A stretch of 64,000 nucleotides of DNA from Lipingzhangella_A rawalii (GTDB lineage: Bacteria > Actinomycetota > Actinomycetes > Streptosporangiales > Streptosporangiaceae), in the NCBI RefSeq assembly GCF_031628175.1, contig NZ_JAVLVT010000001.1, positions 186,001-250,000 on the forward strand. The letters are read 5' to 3'. Below the pieces are notes generated by a model. It saw only the letters and a program-made list of their open reading frames with translations, did no database searches and had not been told where the DNA came from. How positions within the stretch are numbered: position 1 is the stretch's first letter; every line of letters begins with the position of its first letter. A program made the position numbers and the translations under genes. Below, one piece after another: positions 17,406 through 26,549 of the stretch.

Positions 17406-18701
17406 ATGAGACAGCATTTCCCCCAGCACAGAGTTGTCGCGGCCGCTTCGGCCGGAGCCCTGCTGATGGCGACCGCGTGTGGACAGTCCGGCCCGGGAGC
17501 CGACGACACGCTCCAGGTCTGGGCGGTCGAGGACGAGGTCCTCAATCCGCTGCTGGAGGAGTCCATAGCGGACTTCAACGCCGGCAGTGACGTAGAACTG
17601 GAGCTCGTCACGATCCAGAACGACCCCTACAAGGAGCGCCTCCAGGTGGCGATGGGCTCGCCGGAGCGCCCCGACATCTTCTTCAACTGGGGCGGGGGCA
17701 ACCTCGGCCAGTACGTCGACGCCGGCCAGGTCTACGACATGACGGCCGACCTCGACGACAACCCCGAGTTCCGAGACGCCTTCCTGCCCAGTGTGCTGGA
17801 GGTCGCCGAGCTCGACGGTTCCGTGTACGGGGTGCCGATGCAGGGAACCCAGCCCGTCTCCTTCTTCTACAACCAGGAGGTGTTCGACGAGGCAGGGGCG
17901 GAACCGCCCGAGACCTACGCCGAGCTGCTGGACCTGGTCGAGGTCTTCCAAGGCGAGGAGGTTACGCCCGTTGTCCTGCCGGGGGCGGCTTCCTGGACGC
18001 TGCTGATGTGGGTGTCCTATCTGGTGGATCGAGTCGGGGGTGCCGAGGTCTACGCGGACATCTCCCGTGGTGCGGACGGGGCGTGGGATGACCCCGCGGT
18101 TATCGAAGCACTCGAACGCTCCCAGGACCTCGTGGACGAGGGCGCCTTCGGCAGCGACTTTGCGGCCGTGGACTGGGACGGTGGGCAGGCCACCACCCTG
18201 CTCGCCGAGGGCGAGGCCGCCATGATCCTGATGGGGCCCTGGATGGTGCAGGACGTCGAGGCCAATGCGCCGGAGTTCTACGAGTCCGGAGACCTCGGCT
18301 GGTTCGCCTTCCCCGAAGTGGAATCCGGCCAGGGCGACCCCAGCGCCGTCGTGGGGCCACCCACGAACTACTTCTCGGTACACGCCGAGACGGACCATCC
18401 CGAGGTCGCGATGGACTGGCTGATCGATTCCATGGCCTCGGACGAGTACGTACAGGGCCTGATCGACAGCGGAGCCGTGCCGCCGATCGAGGGCATCGAG
18501 GACGACCTTGCCGACAGCGAGCGGGCCGAGTTCACCACCTGGCTCTACGACCTGACTGAGGAGTCCGAGCACTTCACTCCCGCCTGGGACCAGGACCTGG
18601 ACCCCTCGGAGGCAGAGACCATGCTCACCAACTTCTCCCTCGTGTTCGAGGGGGACATGACGCCCGAGGAGTTCGTTGCCGATATGGATGACGAATCTTG
18701 A
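17406..18701 (+). CDS. sugar-binding lipoprotein of ABC importer (BxlE-like)
   Basis: A 431-residue extracellular solute-binding protein of family 1. The signal peptide ends in the lipobox MATAC with Cys25, so the mature protein is lipid-anchored outside the membrane. The rest follows the two-lobe binding-protein plan ('QVWAVEDEVLNP' start, 'DIFFNWGGGNLGQYVDAG', 'GVPMQGTQPVSFFYNQEVF'). It opens a three-gene transporter operon under the promoter and operator at 17319-17376. Neighbouring xylosidase, xylose isomerase and xylulokinase genes point to xylobiose or longer xylo-oligosaccharides as ligand. The first permease begins at its stop codon. Confidence 0.88.
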   Translation: MRQHFPQHRVVAAASAGALLMATACGQSGPGADDTLQVWAVEDEVLNPLLEESIADFNAGSDVELELVTIQNDPYKERLQVAMGSPERPDIFFNWGGGNLGQYVDAGQVYDMTADLDDNPEFRDAFLPSVLEVAELDGSVYGVPMQGTQPVSFFYNQEVFDEAGAEPPETYAELLDLVEVFQGEEVTPVVLPGAASWTLLMWVSYLVDRVGGAEVYADISRGADGAWDDPAVIEALERSQDLVDEGAFGSDFAAVDWDGGQATTLLAEGEAAMILMGPWMVQDVEANAPEFYESGDLGWFAFPEVESGQGDPSAVVGPPTNYFSVHAETDHPEVAMDWLIDSMASDEYVQGLIDSGAVPPIEGIEDDLADSERAEFTTWLYDLTEESEHFTPAWDQDLDPSEAETMLTNFSLVFEGDMTPEEFVADMDDES

Positions 18702-19690
18702 TGCACGCCACAGAAGACACGGCAACAACGACGCCGCGGGCCGGTGCACGCACCGGCCCGCGGCCGGCTGACGGGGGCGGCCGGCCGCGCGGCGGGCTGC
18801 GTCGCCCCCAGCGTTCCGAGCGCCCCGGAATCGTGTGGATCGTTCCGGCCCTGTTGTTCTTCGGGCTCTTCGGTCTGGGGCCGGTACTCGGGGTCGTCTA
18901 CCTCAGTTTCACCGAGTGGCGGGGCCTCGGCGAACCCACCTGGGTGGGGCTGGAGAACTGGGCCGAGATGGCCTCCGACGACGGGGTGACCAACGGTCTG
19001 AAGCTCACCCTGGTGCTGACGGCATTGTGCTGGGCCACGCAGACCCCGATGGCCTTGCTCTTCGGTGTGTGGGCAGCGGGTCCCCAACGCATACGCGCGG
19101 TGGTCAGCGCGGTGTACTTCCTGCCCCTCTTGCTTTCCGGAGCGGCAATCGCACTGCTGTGGTTGTCGCTGTTGGACCCCAACTTCGGCCTGGCGGCGGA
19201 CATCGGCCCGTTCGTGGGGGTTCCGGACGGCAACTTCGTGGGCGACAGTTCCCTCGCGCTGTACGTGATCGTGCTGGTCACTCTCTGGCAGTGGCTACCG
19301 TTCCACATGCTGCTCTACCAGTCGGCCGCACGACAGATCCCGCGAAGCCTCTACGAGGCCTCCGAGATCGACGGTGCAGGGCGGCTACACCAGTTCCTGT
19401 TCATCACCATTCCCCAGCTACGGCACACGATCATCGCCTCCTCGGTGCTCATGATCGTGGGGGCGATGACCTACTTCGAGACGGTGTTCCTGATCACGGG
19501 TGGCGGCCCGGGAGTGTCCACCCGCATCCTGCCCCTCGTCATGTACTTCGAGGGCTTCCGCGCCTTCGACATGGGCTACGCGAGCGCGATCGCGGTACTC
19601 CTGGTCGTACTCGGCTTCAGTATGGCGATGGTGACGGTGTGGCTGTCCGGTTACTCCCGGATGCGCAGTCAGCGGGAGGGAGCCCAGTGA
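18701..19690 (+). CDS. ABC sugar transporter permease 1 (MalF-type)
   Basis: A 329-residue inner-membrane permease with six helices after a long cytoplasmic, Arg/Pro-rich N-terminal tail of about 45 residues. The EAA loop that contacts the ATPase reads 'YEASEIDGAGRLHQFLFITIP'. The ATG overlaps the TGA of the binding-protein gene by one base and the gene overlaps the next permease by four, so the three are translationally coupled. No ATPase gene is present; in actinobacteria such importers commonly share the MsiK ATPase. Confidence 0.88.
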   Translation: MHATEDTATTTPRAGARTGPRPADGGGRPRGGLRRPQRSERPGIVWIVPALLFFGLFGLGPVLGVVYLSFTEWRGLGEPTWVGLENWAEMASDDGVTNGLKLTLVLTALCWATQTPMALLFGVWAAGPQRIRAVVSAVYFLPLLLSGAAIALLWLSLLDPNFGLAADIGPFVGVPDGNFVGDSSLALYVIVLVTLWQWLPFHMLLYQSAARQIPRSLYEASEIDGAGRLHQFLFITIPQLRHTIIASSVLMIVGAMTYFETVFLITGGGPGVSTRILPLVMYFEGFRAFDMGYASAIAVLLVVLGFSMAMVTVWLSGYSRMRSQREGAQ

Positions 19691-20607
19691 CAGTAACCAG
19701 CACATCAACCAGCACATCCACCCCTGGGGCCGAGACAGCCCCCGCACCGGCGCGCACACGGCCACGCCCGTGGCGTCTGCGCCCCCTGCGTCGCGGGCCC
19801 AACGTGCCCATGGGCCTGTTCGCGCTGTTCTGGCTGGTGATGGTAGCCGTTCCGCTGTACCTGTTGGTCGTGACCAGCCTGCGCCCCTCAGGGGGGTACC
19901 TCGCGGACGGGCCGCTGTCCTTCCCGGACGCGGTGACCCTGGAGAACTACCGCACCGTCTTCGAGGCGGGGTTCCTACGCTATCTGGTCAACAGTCTCAT
20001 CGTCGCGGCCAGCGCCATCCTTCTGGTGCTTGCCGTGGCCCTACCCGGGGCCTTCGCCATCGTACGTAGCCACAGTCGGTTCGTACGGGTGGGTTTCGTT
20101 CTCTTCCTCCTGGGACTCGCTATCCCGGCCCAGGCCGTCATCATTCCGGTGTACCTGATCATCACCCGGATGAACCTCTATGACTCCCTGGCGGGGATCA
20201 TTCTGCCCACCGCGGCCTTCACGCTGCCGATCTCGATCCTGGTGTTGACGAGTTCGCTGCGTGACGTTCCGGGGGACCTCTACGAGGCCATGGCCATCGA
20301 CGGCGCCCGGACCTGGCAGGTCTTTCTGTACATGGTGGTGCCGCTCGCACGCCCGGGCATCGTGACCGTGACGATCTTCGTGGGACTCCAGGCCTGGAAT
20401 AACTTCATCTTCCCGCTGGTTCTCACCCAGAGCCCCGAGGTGCGGGTGCTACCGATGGCATTGTGGGAGTTCCAGAGTCAGTACACCACCGATGTGCCCG
20501 GGCTGATGGCGGCGGTTGTGCTCTCGTTGCTGCCGATCTTCGCCCTGTACCTGTTCGGGCGGCGTCAGCTCCTCAACGGTCTCGCTGCTGCCGGAATGGG
20601 CAAGTAA
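19687..20607 (+). CDS. ABC sugar transporter permease 2 (MalG-type)
   Basis: A 306-residue permease with six membrane helices and the EAA loop 'YEAMAIDGARTWQVFLYMVVP'. It starts at a GTG overlapping the TGA of the preceding permease (GTGA). The first 30 residues are Thr/Ser/Pro-rich and disordered. It forms the translocation pore with the preceding permease and completes the transporter operon. A strong hairpin 44 bases after the stop ends the operon. Confidence 0.88.
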   Translation: MTVTSTSTSTSTPGAETAPAPARTRPRPWRLRPLRRGPNVPMGLFALFWLVMVAVPLYLLVVTSLRPSGGYLADGPLSFPDAVTLENYRTVFEAGFLRYLVNSLIVAASAILLVLAVALPGAFAIVRSHSRFVRVGFVLFLLGLAIPAQAVIIPVYLIITRMNLYDSLAGIILPTAAFTLPISILVLTSSLRDVPGDLYEAMAIDGARTWQVFLYMVVPLARPGIVTVTIFVGLQAWNNFIFPLVLTQSPEVRVLPMALWEFQSQYTTDVPGLMAAVVLSLLPIFALYLFGRRQLLNGLAAAGMGK

Positions 20608-20650
20608 CGCGTCATCGCCTCGTGTTCCCGCTCTGGGCGGGGGCACGATA

Positions 20651-20693
20651 ACTGCGGGGCACGTGCCGGGCGTTCCGGCACGTGCCCCGCAGT
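20651..20693. terminator. bidirectional terminator, 19-bp perfect stem
   Basis: A perfect 19-bp stem (20651-20669 with 20675-20693) closes a 5-base loop between the convergent transporter operon and xylBA. It can serve both strands. Confidence 0.8.
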
Positions 20694-20712
20694 GTGTGGC
20701 GGCCGTCCGTTG

Positions 20713-21870
20713 CTAGCGCACTCCGAACAGGTGCTCCAGGGCCAGCTGATCCAGATGCTCCATGTGGTAGCCGCGCTCGCGCACGGTGGCCAGATCCAGG
20801 CTCTCGGAGCGGAGCGAGGCCACGTCCTCCCCGGAGGCCAGCGTGGGCTCCGCCAGCTCGTCCACGCGGGCATCGGCCAGTGCCTGTCGGACCTCGGGGT
20901 CGGCGCGGAATGCGGCGGCCCGTTCCCGCAGGATCAGGTAGTTGCGCATGCACGCGGCGGCCGAGGTCCACGCCCCGGTGACGTCCTCCGTGCGGGGCGG
21001 TTTGAAGTCGAAGTGGCGCGGCCCGGTGTAGCCGGAGCTCTCCAGTAGGTCCACCAGGAAGAACGCCTCCTTGACGTCACCAGCTCCGAACCGCAGGTCC
21101 TGGTCGAACTTGACCCCACGCTGGCCGTTCAGGTCGATGTGGAACAACTTTCCGTGCCACAGCGCCTGCGCGACCCCATGGACGGCGTTCAGGCCGGCCA
21201 TCTCCTCGTGCCCGACCTCCGGGTTGAGGCCCACCATCTCCGGGTGGTCCAGTTCGGTGATGAACGCCAGGGCGTGCCCCACCGTCGGAAGCAGAATGTC
21301 GCCCCGCGGCTCATTGGGTTTGGGCTCCAGAGCGAACCGCAGGTTCAGGCCCTGGTCCCGCACATAGGCGCACAGCGTGTTGAACGCCTCGGCGAGCCGG
21401 GACAGCGCCTGGCGCGTGTCGGTCCCGGCCTCGGTCTCGGCGCCGTCCTGGCCTCCCCAACACACGTAGGTGTGCGCACCGAGCTCGGCGGCTCGGTCGA
21501 TATTGTCCAGCACCTTACGTAGTGCGTGACGACGCACATCCCGACTGTTGGAGGTGAAGCCGCCGGCGCGAAACACCGGGTCGGTGAAAAGGTTGGTCGT
21601 CACCATGGGCACCGACAGGCCCGTGTCCGACAGGGCCGAACGGAACCGTTTCAGTGTGGCGGAGTGCGTGGCCTGATCCGCCTGCGGGTCCAGGAGGTCG
21701 TCGTCGTGGAAGGTGACCCCGTATGCGCCGAGGTCAGCCAGGCGGTGCACGGTATCCACCGGGTCGAAGGCGGGGCGTACCGCCGAGCCGAAGGTGTTTA
21801 CGCCCTGCCAGCCCACGGTCCACAGCCCGAAGGTGAACTTGTCCTGTGGGGTTGGGGTGTAGTCAGCCAC
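20713..21870 (-). CDS. xylA: xylose isomerase
   Basis: Converts D-xylose to D-xylulose. At 385 residues it matches the short Streptomyces/Arthrobacter class. The catalytic His is at position 55 (VTFHDDDL). The metal-binding motifs are all present: EPKPNEP, GLNPEVGHEEM, FHIDLNGQRG and HFDFKPPR. The GTG at 21870 is preceded by AGGAGAGGA. It is the second gene of a xylB-xylA operon, 22 bases after xylB, and is expected to be controlled by XylR at the operator 23341-23365. Confidence 0.97.
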   Translation of the reverse strand: MADYTPTPQDKFTFGLWTVGWQGVNTFGSAVRPAFDPVDTVHRLADLGAYGVTFHDDDLLDPQADQATHSATLKRFRSALSDTGLSVPMVTTNLFTDPVFRAGGFTSNSRDVRRHALRKVLDNIDRAAELGAHTYVCWGGQDGAETEAGTDTRQALSRLAEAFNTLCAYVRDQGLNLRFALEPKPNEPRGDILLPTVGHALAFITELDHPEMVGLNPEVGHEEMAGLNAVHGVAQALWHGKLFHIDLNGQRGVKFDQDLRFGAGDVKEAFFLVDLLESSGYTGPRHFDFKPPRTEDVTGAWTSAAACMRNYLILRERAAAFRADPEVRQALADARVDELAEPTLASGEDVASLRSESLDLATVRERGYHMEHLDQLALEHLFGVR

Positions 21871-21892
21871 CGTTGTGTCCTCTCCTGTTCGA

Positions 21893-23299
21893 TTACCTGT
21901 TGGCGAACGTCACGGACGCTCGGGTTGCGGCATAGCGTTCGCGGATGTGGGGGAGGGGATCGGCCTCGTGGACCTCGGCCCCACGAATGCTTCCCCAGTC
22001 CGGGGGGCGATCTGAGCCCGCCAATGCCCAGGCCGCCTGGCGGGCGGCGCCGACGGCGACGTACTCGCGGTCCTCGGGGACCAGCACCGGCCGTTGCAGG
22101 ATCTGCGGCGCGATGGTGCGGAGTGCGACGGAGCGTGCCCCACCACCGATGAGCAGGATCCGTTCCACCGGAACTCCGTGGTCGCCGAGGGCGTCCACGG
22201 CGTCGGCGAGCCCACAGAGCATTCCTTCACAGAAGGCCCGGGCCAGGTTCTGGGGTGTGAGGTTGTCTGTGGTCACACCCGCGAGATGCCCGGTTGCCTG
22301 CGGAAGGTTGGGCGTGCGCTCACCCGCCAGATACGGCAGCAGGGTCAGTCCCTGTGCTCCCGGCTTCGCCTGGAGAGCCAGGCGGTCGAACTCCGCACGG
22401 CGTGTTCCCAGGAGCGCACTGGCCACCTCCGGGACCCGGGCGGCGTTGAGGGTGCACACCAGTGGCAGGTACTGGCCGGTCGCGTCGGCGAATCCGGCGA
22501 TCGTTCCGGAGGGGTCGGACGGCACAGCCCCGGTGGCCGCGAACGCCGTCCCGGAGGTGCCGATCGATACCACGATGTCTCCGGGCTGCGGATCGACCGC
22601 CAGGGCGGCGGCCATGTTGTCTCCGGTGCCAGCCGCCACCAGGTCACCGGGGAACAGGTCTCGGTGGTGTCGACGCGGTAGGGACTCGGACGGTGCCGCA
22701 ACGCGGGGAACGGACAGTTCTCGCCCGAAGGCCATGCGTATCAGGTCGGGACGGTATCCTTCGCTGGCGGAGTAATAGCCGGTCCCGGAAGCGTCCCCCC
22801 GGTCGGTTACCGCCACACCCGTGAACTGTTTCGTGATCCAGTCGTGCGGCAACAGCACCGTCTGGGCACGCCGCGCGTGTTCGGGTTCGGTGTCGGCGAG
22901 CCAGCGCAGCTTGGTCACCGTGAAACTCGGGGCGGGAACACTCCCCACCGCTTCCGCCCACATCGCGGGGCCGCCCAGCTCGGCGATCAGCTCCTCCGTA
23001 GCTTGGGCGGACCGGGTGTCGTTCCACAGCAGGGACGGTCGTATCACCCGGTCGTCCTCGTCCAGCACGATCATGCCGTGCTGCTGTGCAGCGACGGAGA
23101 TCGCCGCAACATCCTCGAGGAGACCCCCCGCGCATGCCTGCGTGAGGGCCTGCCACCAGGTGTCAGGATGGATCTCGGTTCCGTCGGGGTGGGGGGCTTG
23201 GGCCTGGCGGACCAGAGTCCCGTCCCCGGCGTGACACACGACGATCTTCGTGGACTGCGTGGACGAGTCGATCCCTGCGACGAGCGGCACTTTAGGCAC
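21893..23299 (-). CDS. xylB: xylulokinase
   Basis: A 468-residue FGGY-family kinase phosphorylating D-xylulose to xylulose 5-phosphate for the pentose-phosphate pathway. The N-terminal phosphate-binding GIDSSTQSTK, the sugar-contact AAQQHGMIVLD, the catalytic-Asp motif GTGDNMAAAL and the second phosphate loop ILLIGGGARS are clear. The GTG start at 23299 has GGGAG seven bases upstream. It leads the xylBA operon, the reverse of the xylA-xylB order common elsewhere, and is divergent from the ROK regulator with a shared control region. Confidence 0.95.
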   Translation of the reverse strand: MPKVPLVAGIDSSTQSTKIVVCHAGDGTLVRQAQAPHPDGTEIHPDTWWQALTQACAGGLLEDVAAISVAAQQHGMIVLDEDDRVIRPSLLWNDTRSAQATEELIAELGGPAMWAEAVGSVPAPSFTVTKLRWLADTEPEHARRAQTVLLPHDWITKQFTGVAVTDRGDASGTGYYSASEGYRPDLIRMAFGRELSVPRVAAPSESLPRRHHRDLFPGDLVAAGTGDNMAAALAVDPQPGDIVVSIGTSGTAFAATGAVPSDPSGTIAGFADATGQYLPLVCTLNAARVPEVASALLGTRRAEFDRLALQAKPGAQGLTLLPYLAGERTPNLPQATGHLAGVTTDNLTPQNLARAFCEGMLCGLADAVDALGDHGVPVERILLIGGGARSVALRTIAPQILQRPVLVPEDREYVAVGAARQAAWALAGSDRPPDWGSIRGAEVHEADPLPHIRERYAATRASVTFANR

Positions 23300-23340
23300 G
23301 ATCAGCTCCCTGCTCCCGTGTGGGTGGACGTGTGACTAAA

Positions 23341-23365
23341 TTAGTTTGGTCAGTAAACAAACTAA
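23341..23365. promoter_or_regulatory. xylO-like operator between xylB and xylR
   Basis: Perfect 8-bp arms TTAGTTTG and CAAACTAA are separated by nine bases, with outer TGACT/AGTCA half-matches at 23333-23337 and 23366-23370. As I recall it, the Bacillus xyl operator has the same arms and the same 25-bp length. A TTGACT -35-like hexamer for xylB (minus strand, 23366-23371) touches the site, so bound XylR would block xylBA transcription and its own. Confidence 0.75.
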
Positions 23366-23382
23366 AGTCAACAGGACCGACC

Positions 23383-24687
23383 ATGCCTCGAAGGGCAGGG
23401 CACAATGGGTCGAGATACCGACAAGGGGGGAGCGTCGTTTCGTTGACGCGGTACAGCACGGCCCAGCGCGCGATCCGGGCCAGCAACCTGGGACAGGTTC
23501 TGGGCGTCGTCCGGCGTCGCGCACCCTGTTCCCGCGCCGAGGTTGCCAGTGAGCTCGGCCTCACCCGGGCCACCGTTTCCAGTCTCGTCGCGGAACTGAC
23601 CTCGCATGGGTTGGTGCGGGAGGAAGGGACATCTACCACGGGCAAAGTGGGACGTCCCGGCCAGATGCTCCGGTTGGACGACCGCTTCGTGGCTGCCCTC
23701 GGAGTCGAGGTCAACGTCGACTACCTCACCCTGGTCGCTGTGGATCTGATGGGCGGGGAACTGCTCCACCGCCATGTCACCTTCGACACCCGCAGCTCCG
23801 GTCCGCACCAGACCCTCGCCCGTCTGGCCGAGGTGATCGCATCGGGAATGAGCGAGCCGGGGCTGGCCCGGCGGAGAGTGCTCGGCGTGGGGGTGGCCGT
23901 GCCTGCACTCGTGGACGACGCGGGGACAGTGCGGCGGGCACCCAACCTCGGTTGGAGTGACGTGCCACTGGCCGCGGAGCTGCGAAACGCCTCCGGTTCC
24001 TGCTCCCAACTGGCCGAGGCGCCCATACTCGTGCACAACGACGCCAGTCTGGCCGTGGTGGCCGAATACCGGGACGGGCATCTGGCCGGGACGCAGGACC
24101 TGGTCTACCTCACGGGTGAGGTTGGTATCGGCGCTGGGATCCTCCGCGGAGGTCACCTGTTGCAGGGGGCGCACGGCTATGCCGGGGAGATCGGGCACAT
24201 TGCGATGCAACCGGATGGTCCGCGGTGTGCGTGTGGACGCCAGGGCTGTCTGGAAGCCCTGGCCGGCATCGAAGCGATTCTACGGAGAGCAGTTCCGGAC
24301 CGGGTTCGGACGACGGACCCGCTCGCGGCCAGGGAGCTCGCCGGGGCTGTGCACGAAGCCGTGCGCCGGGCACAGTCCGGAGACGCCGACGTGGTGGCCG
24401 TACTCGACGAGGCGGGGCACTGGCTGGGGAATGCGGCGGCGCACGTGTGCAACCTGCTGGACACCGAGGCGATCATCCTTGGCGGATACTTTGTTCCCCT
24501 GGGGCCCTGGCTGTTGCCGGCCGCGAACGATCGTCTGCGTTCCGGGGTGTTCGCCGCCCAGCACCACGACACCCGTATCCACCTGTCCACCCTGGGCTTG
24601 ACCGCGGCGGCCCGAGGCGGCGCGTCCATGCCCGTACAGTCCCTGGAGCGCGGCCAGATTCCCGTCCCGGCCACCGAGCCCGCCTGA
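23383..24687 (+). CDS. xylR: ROK-family xylose repressor XylR
   Basis: A 434-residue regulator. The N-terminal winged helix lies at about residues 50-72 ('RAEVASELGLTRATVSSLVAE'). A ROK sugar-kinase-like domain follows, with the zinc-site signature CACGRQGCLE after GYAGEIGHIAM. No convincing intact kinase phosphate loop was checked; in XylR proteins the domain senses xylose. It is divergent from xylBA across a xylO-like operator, a textbook autoregulated pair. The start is uncertain: ATG 23383 has AGGA upstream, while TTG 23443 has GGGGGGAG ten bases upstream and would shorten the protein by 20 residues. galM follows on the same strand. Confidence 0.88.
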   Translation: MPRRAGHNGSRYRQGGSVVSLTRYSTAQRAIRASNLGQVLGVVRRRAPCSRAEVASELGLTRATVSSLVAELTSHGLVREEGTSTTGKVGRPGQMLRLDDRFVAALGVEVNVDYLTLVAVDLMGGELLHRHVTFDTRSSGPHQTLARLAEVIASGMSEPGLARRRVLGVGVAVPALVDDAGTVRRAPNLGWSDVPLAAELRNASGSCSQLAEAPILVHNDASLAVVAEYRDGHLAGTQDLVYLTGEVGIGAGILRGGHLLQGAHGYAGEIGHIAMQPDGPRCACGRQGCLEALAGIEAILRRAVPDRVRTTDPLAARELAGAVHEAVRRAQSGDADVVAVLDEAGHWLGNAAAHVCNLLDTEAIILGGYFVPLGPWLLPAANDRLRSGVFAAQHHDTRIHLSTLGLTAAARGGASMPVQSLERGQIPVPATEPA

Positions 24688-24752
24688 GCAGCACCAGCAC
24701 AGGTGCGGTGGCCGAGCAGTAGACATTTCCCTACACATCGGAAGGCGTGCAC

Positions 24753-25796
24753 GTGACCGTACGAGACTTCGGAATCACCACCACCGGCGAGAACACCCAG
24801 GTGATCACCCTGTCGGACGACGATGGGCTCACGGTACAGGTGACCGACTACGGAGCCACACTCGTGGGGCTTTGGGCCCCGGACCGGGACGGCACACGTG
24901 CCGACGTCCTGCTGGGATTCGACTCCGTCGCCGGATACGAGGGTCCAGCCAACGCGTACTTCGGGGCCACGGTCGGCCGGGTGGCGAATCGGATCGCCGG
25001 CGCGTGGTTCGCTGTGGACGGTCACAGCTATCGGCTCGCAGCCAACGAAGGGCCGAACCACCTCCACGGAGGGAGCCGGCAGTCCCTGGACCGGGTGGTG
25101 TGGCGACTCGTGGAGCGAGACCGCTCCAGCGTACGGTTCCAGCATGTCTCCCCAGCCGGGACGGAAGGGTATCCGGGAACCCTGTCGGTGTGGGCCACCT
25201 ACACGGTCCGGGACACCACGCTCACGATCCACTACGCAGCCACCACAGACGCGGCCGGTCCGGTCAATCTCACCAATCACATGTATCTGAATCTTGCCGG
25301 TGCGGGGGCGGACACGGTACTGGACCACCAACTGGAACTTGCGGCCTCGGCATACACACCGGTGGGAGCCGACCTGATTCCCACGGGAGACGTGGAGCCG
25401 ATATCCGGGGGGCCACTCGACTTCCGCAGCCCCCGGCGGCTGGGGGAGCGGATCGCAGACCTCGCCGCCCCCACCGGTCCCGACGGCTATGACCACAACC
25501 TGGTCCTGGACGGGGACAACACGAGCCCACGCACGGTAGGGATCCTCACGCATCCCCCATCGGGGCGAAGCATGCGGCTGGCCACGGACCAACCGTGCCT
25601 TCAGGTCTACTCGGCCAACCATCTACCGGCGGGGACAGCCGGGAAGAACGGGCAGATCTACGGGCCGCACGCAGCCCTGTGTCTGGAACCCCAACAGTTT
25701 CCCAACGCCGTGCACTGCCCGGACTTCCCCTCCGTGATCCTGCGTCCCGGACAGACCTACACCCACACCTCCAGCTACACCTTTGGAGTGACATAG
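24753..25796 (+). CDS. galM: aldose 1-epimerase (mutarotase)
   Basis: A 347-residue galactose-mutarotase-family enzyme that interconverts alpha and beta anomers of aldoses. It shows GRVANRIA, NHLHGG (substrate His), NLTNHMYLNL (catalytic His) and a late acidic motif 'CLEPQQFPNAVH' (catalytic Glu). The GTG at 24753 is seven bases after GGAAGG; the GTG at 24747 would be too close. It lies 65 bases after xylR on the same strand and completes the xylose block, where it would supply the alpha-anomer used by xylose isomerase. Specificity for xylose versus glucose is inferred from context. Confidence 0.92.
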   Translation: MTVRDFGITTTGENTQVITLSDDDGLTVQVTDYGATLVGLWAPDRDGTRADVLLGFDSVAGYEGPANAYFGATVGRVANRIAGAWFAVDGHSYRLAANEGPNHLHGGSRQSLDRVVWRLVERDRSSVRFQHVSPAGTEGYPGTLSVWATYTVRDTTLTIHYAATTDAAGPVNLTNHMYLNLAGAGADTVLDHQLELAASAYTPVGADLIPTGDVEPISGGPLDFRSPRRLGERIADLAAPTGPDGYDHNLVLDGDNTSPRTVGILTHPPSGRSMRLATDQPCLQVYSANHLPAGTAGKNGQIYGPHAALCLEPQQFPNAVHCPDFPSVILRPGQTYTHTSSYTFGVT

Positions 25797-26084
25797 GGCC
25801 TGCCACAAACCCGCACGGTCCCGCAGCGGCCGGGACGGCCGCGATATTCGGGGCTGTCCCGTGTGCGGTGTCACCATTTTTCCTGGTCATCCGCGTGTTG
25901 GGTGAGGCGGCCGTCGAACGTGAGGTCGGAGGCGTTCCGGGCACTCTTCCAGTGGGCTCGGCCGGTGGTGGCCCCGGCACTGTACGGCCGCATCACGGCC
26001 GCATCATCGTGAACATCGCCGCGGTGGTGGCCGTTGGTGGGGTGCCTGCCATCGGGGGGCCAGGCTCGTGCTCGGTGTTGAGGC

Positions 26085-26218
26085 CTGGCCGGGGGATCGT
26101 GGTGTCGGTGATTCCGTGTCCGCACGCGCCGTGGTGGCCGCCGGCGGCGTCGCGCCGTGGTAGTCCCGGTGGTGTGCTGTTTTCCGGGGCGCTCCCCCGC
26201 ACGACGGCCAGCGGGAGT
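26085..26218 (-). repeat. dispersed repeat family 1, copy R2
   Basis: The reverse complement matches copy R3: CGCTGGCCGTCGTGCGGG, an exact 20-mer GCGCGACGCCGCCGGCGGCC, then CACGGCGCGT and a segment like GACACCACGATC. R2 and R3 are oppositely oriented, about 480 bases apart. The middle of R2 holds a short extra segment. Confidence 0.65.
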
Positions 26219-26549
26219 GGGGGCGGGGTGGGCCTGGGGGAGACATCCCTGCGGTGGGGGGTCTCCCGCGTGGCGGCGAGCGGGCAGGGGGCGCGGGAGT
26301 GTCCCGGCCCCGTTCGGGACGTCCCTCGGCGCAGCGGCGAGCGGAGTGTGTGGGGGGCGCCGCCGGGGGTGTCGCCACCGGGTTGCAGGGGGTGGCCGGC
26401 GGGGTTGGGGCGCACTGCGGTGCCGCCGTCTGGCCAGGAAGAGTCTCCGCGGTGGCCGAGGTGCGGTGTGGTCATCCGTGTCGGGAGGCGCGAGGCTAGC
26501 TGGATCAGCGCGTCCTCCAGGGGCGGTCCTCCACGACCACAGCACCCTC

